DNA of 64,000 bases from Marinoscillum luteum. GTDB taxonomy: Bacteria; Bacteroidota; Bacteroidia; Cytophagales; Cyclobacteriaceae. Under the pieces are notes generated by a model that did no database searches, was not told the DNA's origin, and saw only the letters and a list, made by a program, of their open reading frames with translations. The stretch's first letter is position 1. Every line of letters begins with the position of its first letter. A program made the position numbers and the translations under genes. The stretch lies in the NCBI RefSeq assembly GCF_044005705.1, contig NZ_JBIPKE010000020.1:124001-188000 (forward strand), given 5' to 3'. Of the stretch, positions 17,801 through 28,100 are shown in pieces.

Positions 17801-19225
17801 ATGGAAACGAGTTCTATTCTTCTTATCATCGTCACTTTTACTTTGACGGTTTCTATTCTACTTGCTTATCTACTTTTTCAACGAATTAAATCCAGCAAAC
17901 TTCTTGAGAACTCACTGAATGAACTAACATCCAAATATGGAGGCATTATTAATGTCGAAGAAGAGATTGAACGTAGGAACAAACAATTTGAGGTTGATGA
18001 AGAAGAATTCAAAAAGCGTATCGAAGAAACTAGAAACTCCCTTGAAGAACTAAAAACCAAGTACCATAGTGCAAAAGACGTATTTGACGAATTAACTCGC
18101 GAAAACAATCTACTAAAAGACACTTTGGATTTAGCAGAATTTGGTGTTTATGAACCTCATTTTGACTTTGACACTTCTGAAACCTACAAGATCAAGCTGC
18201 TTGAAAACAAGGAGAAACAAAAGATACTTATTAAAAATGAGATCGCAGTGAGATGCTTCACCGATTGGTCAGTTGGAACAAGTAGAAAACAAGGAGAGAT
18301 CATGACTCGGCGAGCAATCCAATTGACCACACGAGCGTTTAACGGCGAATGTGATTCAATGGTGGCAAAGGTTAAATGGAATAACATAGAACAGTCAGAA
18401 AAGAGAATTGAAAAGACTTTTGCTGCTATCAATAGACTGAATAAATCAAATGATATTCATATTCAACCAGAATTCTTTGATCTAAAAATCGAGGAAATAA
18501 GACTCACTTATGAATACCACATGAAAAAATATGAAGAGAAAGAGGAGCAGCGAAGAATTCAAGAGCTAATGCGTGAAGAGGAAAAGGCACAAAGGGATTT
18601 TGAAAGAGCCATCAAAGAGGCTGAAAAAGAGGAAAAATTGTTAAGACAAGCCATGGCCAAAGCCCAAGAAGAAGTTGCAAAATCCACGGAAGAAGAGAGA
18701 ACAAAATATGAAGCTCAATTAGCCGAAATGGAAGAGAAGCTAAAAGCCGCAGAGGAAAAAAGCGAAAGAGCAATTTCAATGGCTCAACAGACAAAATCAG
18801 GTCATGTTTATGTAATCTCCAATATCGGCTCATTTGGTGAAAACATATATAAAATAGGAATGACAAGACGTTTGGAACCACTTGACAGAGTCTATGAACT
18901 CGGTGGTGCATCTGTGCCATTTAGATTTGATGTTCATGCCATGATTTACTCCGAAAATGCTCCGGAGTTGGAAAGCCAGCTGCACAAGACGTTTAACCAC
19001 AAGCGACTTAACCTAGTAAATCAAAGAAGAGAGTATTTTGATATTTCTTTAGACGAAATTGCTGATGTAGTTCGTGAGAACAACGAGGAAATCGAATTTA
19101 CCAAAGTGCCCGAAGCACAGGAATACCGAGAGAGCTTAGTAATAAGAAAACAGCTTAACGAACAAGAAGAAGCCAGCAGCGAACCCGCTTTTCCTAGCAC
19201 TGAACAACTTTTTGGAACAAATTAA
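17801..19225 (+). CDS. Membrane-anchored DUF4041 / T5orf172 (GIY-YIG-like) protein
   Basis: A 474-residue protein in four parts: an N-terminal membrane anchor (residues about 5-26, ILLIIVTFTLTVSILLAYLL) and a first coiled coil (about 28-110); a DUF4041 domain (about 110-235, LDLAEFGVYEPHFDFD onwards); a charged Glu/Lys/Arg-rich coiled coil (about 235-325); and a T5orf172/Mug113 domain (about 333-425) with the GIY-YIG-like pair HVYVISN and YKIGMT and later RREYFDI. T5orf172 proteins are diverged GIY-YIG nucleases also found in phages; several DUF4041 proteins occur in accessory islands. A DNA-cutting defence or exclusion role at the membrane is plausible but unproven. The gene is A/T-rich and framed by repeats. 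Confidence 0.75.
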   Translation: METSSILLIIVTFTLTVSILLAYLLFQRIKSSKLLENSLNELTSKYGGIINVEEEIERRNKQFEVDEEEFKKRIEETRNSLEELKTKYHSAKDVFDELTRENNLLKDTLDLAEFGVYEPHFDFDTSETYKIKLLENKEKQKILIKNEIAVRCFTDWSVGTSRKQGEIMTRRAIQLTTRAFNGECDSMVAKVKWNNIEQSEKRIEKTFAAINRLNKSNDIHIQPEFFDLKIEEIRLTYEYHMKKYEEKEEQRRIQELMREEEKAQRDFERAIKEAEKEEKLLRQAMAKAQEEVAKSTEEERTKYEAQLAEMEEKLKAAEEKSERAISMAQQTKSGHVYVISNIGSFGENIYKIGMTRRLEPLDRVYELGGASVPFRFDVHAMIYSENAPELESQLHKTFNHKRLNLVNQRREYFDISLDEIADVVRENNEEIEFTKVPEAQEYRESLVIRKQLNEQEEASSEPAFPSTEQLFGTN

Positions 19226-19319
19226 CAGAAGCCTAACAGAGAGTGTTACATTAAGTGTGTCAAGTTTGGTTCCAACCAAATAAGTATATTTCTCCCTTCA
19301 GAATTGTTAAATTTACTCA

Positions 19320-19844
19320 ATGGCAATGGGACAGGAAAAACTTGATTTTTGGATTGATGACTTGACCGATTCTATTCGCAATAGAATTTCAGGAGACAGC
19401 TTTCAAACAGAAGTTTCCAGATTGACGAAAAACGATCTAAAAATTATAACTAAGAAGGCAGGATGGAACTTCAGTTGGCATACAGAATTGATGGATAACT
19501 CACGAGAAGTTTTCAAACTGACGATTGTTAATAACCCATCGGTGATCCAAGGTTTAATGAGTTTAACTATTGAAAGTGATCATATTTATATGAACTTGCT
19601 TGAAAGTGCGCCGTTCAACATAGGAGAAGGCAAGCTATACGAAGGAGTCCCTGGCAACATGGTTGCATATGCCTGTAAACTCTCATTTCGACATGGTCAT
19701 GAAGGTTTTGTGGCATTCACCGCTAAGACCAAGTTGATCAAACATTATGAAACAACTTTAGGTGCGTATCATTTTGGAGGACATAAAATGATTATACCCA
19801 CTGATGCTTCAAAGAAACTGGTAGAGAAATATTTTAAAACGTAG
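19320..19844 (+). CDS. GNAT-fold acetyltransferase-like protein
   Basis: A 174-residue protein with the layout of a compact GNAT domain: beta strands around GLMSLTIESDHIYMNLLES, then the acetyl-CoA-site helix region VPGNMVAYACKLSFRHGHEG, then FVAFTAKTKLIKHYETTLGA, matching the late GNAT strand and the helix before a diverged terminal motif. A catalytic residue cannot be assigned by eye. A 53-residue gene follows after five bases, and the pair is isolated between repeats. This looks like a two-gene toxin-antitoxin or modifier unit. Start: ATG 19320 (next in-frame ATG 19326 is equally possible). Confidence 0.6.
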   Translation: MAMGQEKLDFWIDDLTDSIRNRISGDSFQTEVSRLTKNDLKIITKKAGWNFSWHTELMDNSREVFKLTIVNNPSVIQGLMSLTIESDHIYMNLLESAPFNIGEGKLYEGVPGNMVAYACKLSFRHGHEGFVAFTAKTKLIKHYETTLGAYHFGGHKMIIPTDASKKLVEKYFKT

Positions 19845-19849
19845 AAGAT

Positions 19850-20011
19850 ATGAGCTTTATAAAGGAACCAAAGGGTGTGGATTTCATAATTGAGAGTGAA
19901 CCCCTAACCGAAAAGGACAGAGAGGAAATTAGCAAGTTTATTGCCGAGTATAAGCGTAAACCAAAAAAAAGTACAGGACAGAAAAGAGCAACGACACACA
20001 ACAAACACTAA
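19850..20011 (+). CDS. 53-residue partner of the GNAT-like protein
   Basis: A short ORF that starts five bases after the stop of the GNAT-like gene. The product begins MSFIKEPKGVDFIIES and continues PLTEKDREEISKFIAEYK, then ends in a very basic tail (KRKPKKSTGQKRATTHNKH). The middle is an amphipathic helix preceded by a short strand; no ribbon-helix-helix or HTH is evident. Spacing and size argue for translational coupling with 19320-19844. It may be an antitoxin-like inhibitor or a small nucleic-acid-binding subunit. I recognise the shape but cannot name a family. Confidence 0.55.
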   Translation: MSFIKEPKGVDFIIESEPLTEKDREEISKFIAEYKRKPKKSTGQKRATTHNKH

Positions 20012-20083
20012 AATGAAGTGTGAACTGAGTCCCTGATAACCCAAACCCCAAATGACCGCACAATCACACCAACGAGCCAGACA

Positions 20084-20197
20084 CGTCATTCCGGCTGCAG
20101 CGTAGCGGAAGGCCGGAATCTCTTTCGTTGGTTGAGATTCCGGTATTTTGAATCGCTGCGCTCCTCAAAAACCGGAATGACGGTAAATAGGACGTGA
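20084..20197 (+). repeat. MITE-like element, copy 3 (best preserved ends)
   Basis: Outer inverted repeats cgtcattccgg (20084-20094) and ccggaatgacg (20172-20182) are perfect, with the inner ggccggaatctc / gagattccgg hairpin between them. It sits between the 53-residue gene and the end of glsA; the rest of that 233-bp gap shows nothing else. Confidence 0.8.
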
Positions 20198-20244
20198 GCC
20201 CCACAAAGACTTGCCGCCAGAAGAAGGAAACGAGACCAAATCCA

Positions 20245-21165
20245 CTAAAAAATGGATCTGCCTAATTTGGTCGTTAGCATTTCCAACGCTTTCATTCCTT
20301 TATACGAATTCCCTTTTACATTCAAAGGAGGACTCCATACACTTACACAATACCTCAAAGGATTGAGTGCCACAATAGCGCCACCTACCCCACTCTTGCC
20401 TGGTAGTCCCACCTCAAAAGCGAACTCACCCGATTCGTCATAGAACCCACAGGTAAGCATGAGCGCATTCATTCTTCTGGACTGACTTGCCGTGAGCATA
20501 TAATTCCCATGGCCAAATGGAACGTTTGTCTCTCCAAAGTTCAGGAAGGTCTGTGCCAGTTCTGCACAGGTCATCTCTACGGAGCACTGCCAGAAATAAA
20601 AGTCCAGCACCTCATCCACATCGTTCACCAGGTTCCCCTTGGATTTGATCATATAAGCCAGAGAATAGTTTCCATAGCCGACACTTTTTTCAGACAAAGC
20701 CACCTTTTCATTGTATTGGATGTCCGTATTGCCACATAACCCCCGAATATAGTTCAGAAAGACAGCCTTGGGATCTTTGTGCAAGCTGACCAACATATCG
20801 GCGATGACAATCGCTCCGGCATTGATAAATGGATTTCGGGGGAAACCATTTTCATACTCCAATTGAATGATCGAATTAAACCCATTCCCGGAGGGCTCCA
20901 CATCCACCCTGTCCCAAACCTTATTTCCCAATTGACTGAACACCAGGGACAGTGACAGCACCTTTGTCACGCTCTGAAGGGAAAATTTTTCATCGGCATC
21001 CCCTACTTTGTTTTGTTCGCCATCTAAAGTAGTCAGACAAATACCAAACTTGGTTCTGTCAATGTGCGCCAAATCGGGAATATAGTCGGCGACCGTCCCT
21101 TCATCCGAAGCATCTTTCAGCTCATTGTAAATTTCATTGATGATTTGATCGTAATCGGGTGTCAT
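20245..21165 (-). CDS. glsA: Glutaminase
   Basis: Hydrolyses L-glutamine to glutamate and ammonia in the cytoplasm; serine-dependent glutaminase family with a beta-lactamase-like fold. The catalytic SxxK motif is SVTK (about residues 65-68 counted from ATG 21165). Other conserved blocks are EPSGNGFNS, NPFINAGAI, and GLPGKSGVGGAIVA. ATG 21165 (MTPDYDQI) gives a family-length protein of about 306 residues; a longer GTG start at 21204 would add 13 unconserved residues. It stands alone on the minus strand, flanked by MITE-like repeats. Confidence 0.95.
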   Translation of the reverse strand: MTPDYDQIINEIYNELKDASDEGTVADYIPDLAHIDRTKFGICLTTLDGEQNKVGDADEKFSLQSVTKVLSLSLVFSQLGNKVWDRVDVEPSGNGFNSIIQLEYENGFPRNPFINAGAIVIADMLVSLHKDPKAVFLNYIRGLCGNTDIQYNEKVALSEKSVGYGNYSLAYMIKSKGNLVNDVDEVLDFYFWQCSVEMTCAELAQTFLNFGETNVPFGHGNYMLTASQSRRMNALMLTCGFYDESGEFAFEVGLPGKSGVGGAIVALNPLRYCVSVWSPPLNVKGNSYKGMKALEMLTTKLGRSIF

Positions 21166-21277
21166 TACACGATGATTTGAGTGGGTACTTTGCTGCTTAA
21201 ACACCGTAAAGTTACATTGGATAAATCTGTAGTTGATTAGAAACAGGCATCACTTACTGAGAGTTTACAACCCGTGG

Positions 21278-21315
21278 CATCATTCCGGCTGCAGTGGGGT
21301 GCTGGAATCTCCAGT
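21278..21315 (+). repeat. Fragment of the MITE-like element
   Basis: The segment catcattccggctgcagtg and a shortened ggaatctcc match the left end of the family at 16115 and 20084; the right half is missing. It lies between glsA and the broken vapC gene. Confidence 0.55.
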
Positions 21316-21382
21316 ATGGCCAGCGGGATCGATAGCGATGGCACCCCCGCATTCGAAGGAGTGATGCCCCGCCAACTCCTTT

Positions 21383-21757
21383 TTATTCTGCCGAATATAT
21401 AATTACATCTAATTCCTGAATTCTGTCAAATGCCTTATCGGCTGTTAACAGAGGCAATTTGCTATAGAAAGCAGAAGCTGCTATAATGGCGTCTGGTAAT
21501 TTAAGTTTTCTGGTCTTACGAAATTCAACTGCTCCCTTCTTAATACCTGAGCTGATATTAATTATTTGACACTCACCAATGAGTTCTTCGATTACCGTCT
21601 GTGCTCACTGTCTGACAAATTCGGAATAGCCAGTAACTCGAGTTCTGTTATTATAGATATTACCAGCTGTTTCCCTTCAAGAATTTGTGTAATTTCCTTA
21701 TCTCCATTCAAAAGATAAATCAGGATTGGTATCAACAAACAGCTTATTTCCAATCAT
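21383..21757 (-). pseudogene. Frameshifted VapC-type PIN-domain toxin gene
   Basis: Read from ATG 21757, the first frame gives MIGNKLFVDTN, the usual PIN start with its catalytic Asp. It then shifts: the next frame reads ILIYLLNGDKEITQILEGK and LVISIITELELLAIPNLSDS. After a second shift the last frame reads VIEELIGECQIINISSGI, then TRKLKLPDAIIAASA with the second acidic cluster, and ends DVIIYSAE before the stop. All parts of an about 125-residue PIN RNase are present in order but need two frame changes, so the toxin should be dead. The start overlaps the antitoxin gene by 14 bp, the normal layout of such operons. Sequencing error is the alternative explanation. Confidence 0.8.
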
Positions 21758-21914
21758 CCCTTAGATCAGATTGGTACTTAACAGGGTCAATTTTACCTTT
21801 AAGGATACCACTGTATTTAGAGGTAGAAATACCCTTGTGCTCCTTTGATACCACTTCGTTGAGCTTCTTAAGTTGTTCCTGTATTGGTGAGCCCTTTTTT
21901 ATAACAGTTACCAT
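21744..21914 (-). CDS. VapB-like antitoxin
   Basis: From ATG 21914 the product is about 56 residues (MVTVIKKGSPIQEQLKKL to the end YQSDLRDDWK). This is the compact Bacteroidota type of antitoxin for PIN-domain toxins: an N-terminal strand with a basic patch, then a helix, then a C-terminal toxin-binding tail ending in a conserved LRDDW-like motif. An ATG further upstream (21992) would add 26 residues without family character. It is intact, while the overlapping toxin gene downstream is frameshifted. Confidence 0.7.
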   Translation of the reverse strand: MVTVIKKGSPIQEQLKKLNEVVSKEHKGISTSKYSGILKGKIDPVKYQSDLRDDWK

Positions 21915-22057
21915 GTTGGAAATATACGAATTACTACTTTCTAAGTTCTGGCCAGACAGAAATGGAAGAAGGTATCTCAGCTTCGATGACACACAGGTGT
22001 TACATATCTGATGCTAAAACCTGAATCAACTTTCAAGCAATCATGATGAGTCTGTGG

Positions 22058-22155
22058 CGTCATCCAGCTGCAGCGCAGTGGAGGGCTGGAGTCTCCTTTA
22101 TAGTTTGAGATTCCGATATTTTGACTCGCTCCGCTCCTCAAAAATGGGATGAAGG
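22058..22155 (+). repeat. MITE-like element, degenerate copy
   Basis: Shows the order gtcat-ccagctgcagcgcag, ggctggagtctcc, gagattccgatattttgactcg and ctcctcaaaaatgggatga of the family, with many changes and weakened stems. It lies between the VapB-like gene and the end of the SprB-repeat gene. Confidence 0.65.
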
Positions 22156-22173
22156 CCCTCAAGGGTCCCTCTA

Positions 22174-25100
22174 CTACCTCAGCACAAAGATCTTCCCGGT
22201 GTGCTTTCTGGTCACTCCAGACTTGGCAGTATAGCTGATCTCGTAATAGTATGGACCCTGTGGTACCGGACGGCCATTAAACTTACCGTCCCACGAAGCT
22301 GAGAGCTCATCACTTTCAAAGACGAGGAGACCATTTCTGTCCTGCACCCGCATGCTCATGGCCTTTACGTTTTGGAAGCCCGGACGGAAGTTCTCATTAC
22401 TGCCATCACCATTGGGCGTAAAGGCCGTAGGCACTGCAAAATTATATCCCCGCACAATGTCAAGGGTATCCCTTTTGGACAGGGTACAGCCCACTTCATT
22501 CTCCACGGTAAGCTTCAGTACATAGACGCCTGGCGTGGTGTAGGTCACGGTGGTGTTTTGGTTCTCATCAGCTCGGGTATCTCCAAAATCCCAAAACCAC
22601 TTCACGATGCCTTGACCCAGTGACTCATCGGTAAGGGTAATCGGAAAATCGATGGCAAATTCTTCAGTTTCAAGGCTAAACTCCGCCTCCAGTTCATAGT
22701 CCGTATCGATGGTCAGGAGGGTATCAAACGTACAGCCCACATCATCCAGTACACTCACCAGGTACTTACGTCCTGCCAGGTTCACAAAGTTGTTTTTGGA
22801 AGCATATGCACCGCTATCAAACGAATAGGTATACGGGAAAGAGCCGCCTGTCCCCTGAAAGGTAATGGCTCCGTTTTCCGTATTCGGGCAGAGGTTATTC
22901 TTCTGAGTGATCACATCCACACCCAGTCGCTCCGGTGAAGTGATAGTCACCTCCACGGAAGACGTCTCACAGAAGTTGCTATCCACAGCCAGGAGCTGGT
23001 AAACCCCAGCAGGAATGCCCGTCAGGTCCTCTACTTTGGAATAAGGAAGTCCGTCTTTCAGCCATTGCAAACTGTATGGCATGATTCCCCCGGTCACGGT
23101 GGCATCAATTTCAGAATCATAAGGGGTGGCACAGGTGTTACTCACAGAAGTGACTGCTATCCTGAATGGATCAGGCTGAGCCACCTCCACCGTGCGCGTG
23201 AGCGCACAACCTTCCAGATCTGTAACGGTCACTTTGTAGAAGGCCGCTTCCAGGTTGGTGGCAAATGAACTGGTGGAGCTAAAGGGAAGACCATCTTTTT
23301 GCCAGCTAAACTGATACGTACCGTAGCCCCCGCTCACCTGAGCCGACACACTGCCATCATTGCCCCCAAAGCAGGAGACATCTACAATGTCGAAGACAAA
23401 CGCCAGCTCATCAGGATTCTCCAGACTGAACGTTTTGCTTTTAATACAGCCATACTCATCCTCAATGAAAATCTCATAAGTCCCGGCTCCTATTCCATTC
23501 AGATCCTCTGTGTTCTGAGAGAAAAGTACACCGTTCTTTTCCCAATACACCGAGTAATCCAGATCAGGCTCACCTGTGATCTCCACTTCTACATCGATCT
23601 CCCCATTGAAATCATCATGACAGGTCACCCGGGTAATGGTACCTTCTATGAAAAACTCGGAAGGCGGATCGGCAACTGTAAAATCAGATGAATTGTACTG
23701 ACACTGAAACTGATCGGTAATGATCAACTCATAAGTAGCTGCTTCAAGGTTGGTCAGGTTTTGCTCAGTACTAATGAGCTTCCCGTCCAGCAACCACCGA
23801 TAGCTGTAAGGCGGTGTGCCATTGCTCGGTGTGATGGTCACCGCACCATCAGCCCCACCCACACATGAGGTATTTTTAATGGTAGACGCCAAGACGATAG
23901 GCAGTGGATCATCCATGAAGATGATCGTATCCAGCTTACACCCTTCGCTATCCGTCAGGGTGGCGGTGTATTTACCCGCAGGGATATCCCCCAGGTCAAA
24001 ATCAGTATCAGATAGCGTACCGGCTGCTTCACTCTTCCAGGAAACAGTGTAATTTCCATAGCCTCCTGTAGGGTCAAGTGTAATGGATCCATCGCTGTAG
24101 CCATTGCAGGTGACATTGGAGATCTCAGGGCGGAAATAGATTTTAGTAGGGTTCGTGATGGTGTATTCATCTGACCGCTCACAACCGTTGGCATCTGTCA
24201 CAAGTACCGAATAGGTGGCCGGCCCGAGATTTTGTATAGGCACAATGCCTGACTCACCCACACCCGTCTGGCTACTCAGCACCTCTCCGTTTTTATACCA
24301 TGTGAGGTTATACGAATCGGGGTGCCCGGCACCAGCGTCGATCACCAGGGATATTGCCGCATTTTTCTCCCCTGTACATTTGATCTGTGTAGGATCAAGC
24401 GAAATATTGAAATCCGTGGCTGGCTGCGTGATCACATAAGTGGCCGTGAATGGATCACAATCGTTCTGATCCTCGATGGTGACAAAGTAACTGCCCGGTG
24501 CCAAATCAAAAATGGAATCGGCACTGCTGAATGATGCGCCGCTGGCATCATTTTCTTTCCAGGTGATAACATAAGGAGAAGTGCCCCCCGTAATGTCCAG
24601 GGCGATGTAGCCTGTTTCGTCCCCGCGGCACTTAATTTCCTGAATATTGGCGGTGGCTGAAACTGGCTCCGGAGCTTCCAGAGTGATGGTAGAATCCAGG
24701 GAACACCCGGCGTAATCACTCAGTACCACGCGGTATACCCCATCAGCTAAGTCCGTATAGCTGGTCTGGTTATTTTTGGAAGGTACAGCAGTGCCATCCT
24801 TATACCATCGGATGGAATAGCTGACGTTGCTGCCGAGATAGCCTCCAGAGGGGTCAATCTCTATGGAACCCGCGGCATCACCATAGCACTCATTTTGAGT
24901 GATGGTAGGATTCATCACCAGCTCCGGATACTCCACTATGTCAAACGATAGCGAACGGGAACATCCGTAGGTATCTACGGTGGTCAACTCATAGGTGCCT
25001 GGCTCCAGGTTGCCCTGTTTCAAATCGAGGGTATTGGACACAAAGAACACCCCGTCTTTGGTCCAGGTGATGTCTGTGGGGTTGGGGTGCGTGGGTGAGC

Positions 25101-28100
25101 CCAGATTGACGGTAATGTCAATGGTACCATCATTGGCGCCATTGCAGGTAACCGGAGTAGATACCCCTGAGATACTATAGGTTGTGGAAGGCTGAGTGAC
25201 GGTAAAATCAAAAGGATCGGAGACACAACCATTGTCATCGGTGATGGTCAGCTGATAAACCCCCGCTGCCAGGTTGGACAGATCTTCCGTGATGGGTGCA
25301 AAAGAACTCCCGTCTTTGGTCCAGACCAGGTCATACGTGCCTCCCGCAGCTACTCCGCCGGTAATGGTCACATCGATAGACCCAGTAGACTCGCCTTTGC
25401 AGGCCACATTGACAATCTCAGCAGTTGCAATCAGCTCATCTGGTGAGGCCATCACGATGGTGGACGATTTAGCACAGCCCAGATCATCGGTCACTGTGAC
25501 TTTATAGGTCGCATCATCCAGGTTGGAAACAGACAGCAGATCGTTGTATGCGGCTTGAGCCACCCCATTACGAGTCCATCTGACCATGAAAGTACCTAGC
25601 TCCAACCCACCACTCGGGCTAATGTCTATGACTCCATTTGCATCACCAAAGCATTCGTTTTGGGTGACAGTAGGATTTACGCTCAGCACAGGATATTCCA
25701 ATACATCAAATGATATGGACTTGGAGCAAGCATATGTATTATCTATAGTGGTCATGACATAGGTACCCGGGGCCAATCCCGTAATGGTCGTCATGCCATC
25801 GCCAGCCGGGTAAGCCGCTCCGTCCTTCGTCCAGGAAACGCTGGCCACATTTGGGTGACCGGATTCTGGCGTATAGAGCGCCACAATCTTCCCATCATTG
25901 GCGCCATTGCACACCACATCAGTGATGGTGCCGGATAGTGAATAGGTAGTGGCTGGCTCGGTGATGGTGTAGGTATTGGGGTCGATTTTCTCGCACCCAT
26001 TGTCATCGATGATGGTCACCTGGTAAGTTCCAGGTCCCAGGTTGCTGATGTCTTCCGTATTGGCATATCCGGCCGAGCCGTTCTTAGCCCAGTTGAAAAA
26101 ATAAGATCCACCACTGGTCTGCGTCCCACCGGTCACGGTGATGTCGATAGCGCCGGTGGTCTCATTTTTACAAGCAATATCTGTCTCAGACACGAGCTGA
26201 CTGCTAATGGGATCAGGAATGGTCACATCAAATGACTTGGAAGTGGTACAACCTTCCGCATCGGTTACATGAAAAGAATACACGTGATCATTGGTGACAT
26301 CTTCTATTTTGGAGCTGGTAGCCAGGTCGGTCACAGACTCTGCCCCCAAAGCGCCACCATCTCTTTTCCACTCAAAAGTGTAAGGTGTGGTTCCGCCGGT
26401 CACAGTTACGTTGATTTCCGTAGGGTCTGGACTTAGATCCGCAGGACACAAAAATTCAGGCGATACACCACTAATAGCCAACACTGCCGGTTCGCTTATA
26501 TCAAAGGTCAATGAACGATAACATCCCGAATTGGCAGTGACGTCAATGCGATACTCCCCTTCTTCCAAATCCGTTTTGGAAAACACACCAGTAGCCACGG
26601 TATCCGTCGAATTCACATCTACCCAGACTATATTCTCCGGCTCCACTATCGGATCTGTATCCAAGCCTGTATCAAACTCCCAAGTGTATGATCCATCACC
26701 AGCTCCGGCACAGGAGACATTACTGGTACTGACAAACGACATCCCCCATTGTTTGATTGGCTCTGTCACTTCTTTATCAGCCACATCCACCGGACATCCG
26801 TTGGAATCCCTGATCCAGAGATCGTACACTCCGGCCGTCAGGTTGCTAATGGTGGGGGTAGTAAAGTAGTTCGCACCACCATCTACCGAGTAAGAGTAAG
26901 ATCCTGATCCGCCGGTCACTACGAATGTAATGGCGCCGGTGGCATCGGTTTTACAAATCACCGGTGTTTGTGTGGCGCTTACCAGTTGGGGAGTTAGAGG
27001 TTCTGCCAATGTAGTTTCTACATCCAAAGTACATCCTGTCTGACCGAAGGCTCTGATCGTATAAGTACCCGGCCCCAGCCCCGTAAAGTCGGCCGTTCCT
27101 ACACCCACCCCAGTCTGGCGCATCAGGGTAATTTCTGTCATGTCTCCATCGTAGATTCTCAGTTCAAAAGGAGTCTCATCATCTTCCGAGTCAGTATCCA
27201 ACCTCACCTGTATGGAGCCATCATTGTCACTGGTACACGTCACATCCTGCTGGTCATTGACCACAAAATTGAATCCCTTGTAGATATCCATTTGCGTACT
27301 TCCCGTGCAGCCATTCTTGTCGGTGACGATCACCTGATAAGAGCCTGAGTCCAGGGCGGTAATGGCTGACACATTGGTAGCAATCACTGAAGCGTCGTCC
27401 GCATTTTGCCATTCAATTTCAAAATTCAGTGGAAAACCGGCCCCTGCTGAATAAGGAGTACCTCCTGAAATAGAATTAATGATAATTTGACCATTTTGAT
27501 TGTTACAATCTGCATTGACCGTATCAAAATCAATAGAAATAGCCGTCGGCTGGGTAATCTGAAAGTCTCCTGAAGTATTCGCCTTAACGCATCCATTGGC
27601 ATCCCGCACGAAAGCCACATAAGTAGCTGCCGCAAGGCTCTCAAACAGGCCTCCATTGTCGGTGTAACCCCCAGAATAGGAGGGTGAAGTGGCTCCAGCC
27701 CCTATACCAAGACCATATTCATAGGGAGCAGTCCCTCCGGTAGCTGATATCTGCACTGACCCTGAGGCATCTCCATTACACAAGTTTTGATCCAGCACTG
27801 TTTTGGTGACTGAAAGAAGGGATGCGGAACCGCCTACGGTAATGGAGGAAGTCCTGGTTTTGGGCGTATTAGCTGTACTTCTGGTCACCGTCACTGTCCA
27901 GTCGTCCTGAAACAAACCATCAATAACATTGGTCCCAAAAGGATTATCCACCGTACCGGAGGCATAAGGAGTGACCAGGTCAGCTGATTCAAACACTTCC
28001 CAGGTAAAAGAGTATCCGGAAACCCCACTCCCGGTCAGTACAAGTTCAATCTCTCCATCATTGGCTCCAAAACAAGTTTCGTTCACCGCTGTAAGTCCAA

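Noticed and set aside
19231..19312. A complete integron attC site after the DUF4041 gene (GCCTAAC to GTTAAAT)
   Set aside because: The end boxes have the right general form and spacing, but they are poorly complementary and the interior does not fold as a spanning hairpin. Kept only as part of the cassette hypothesis.
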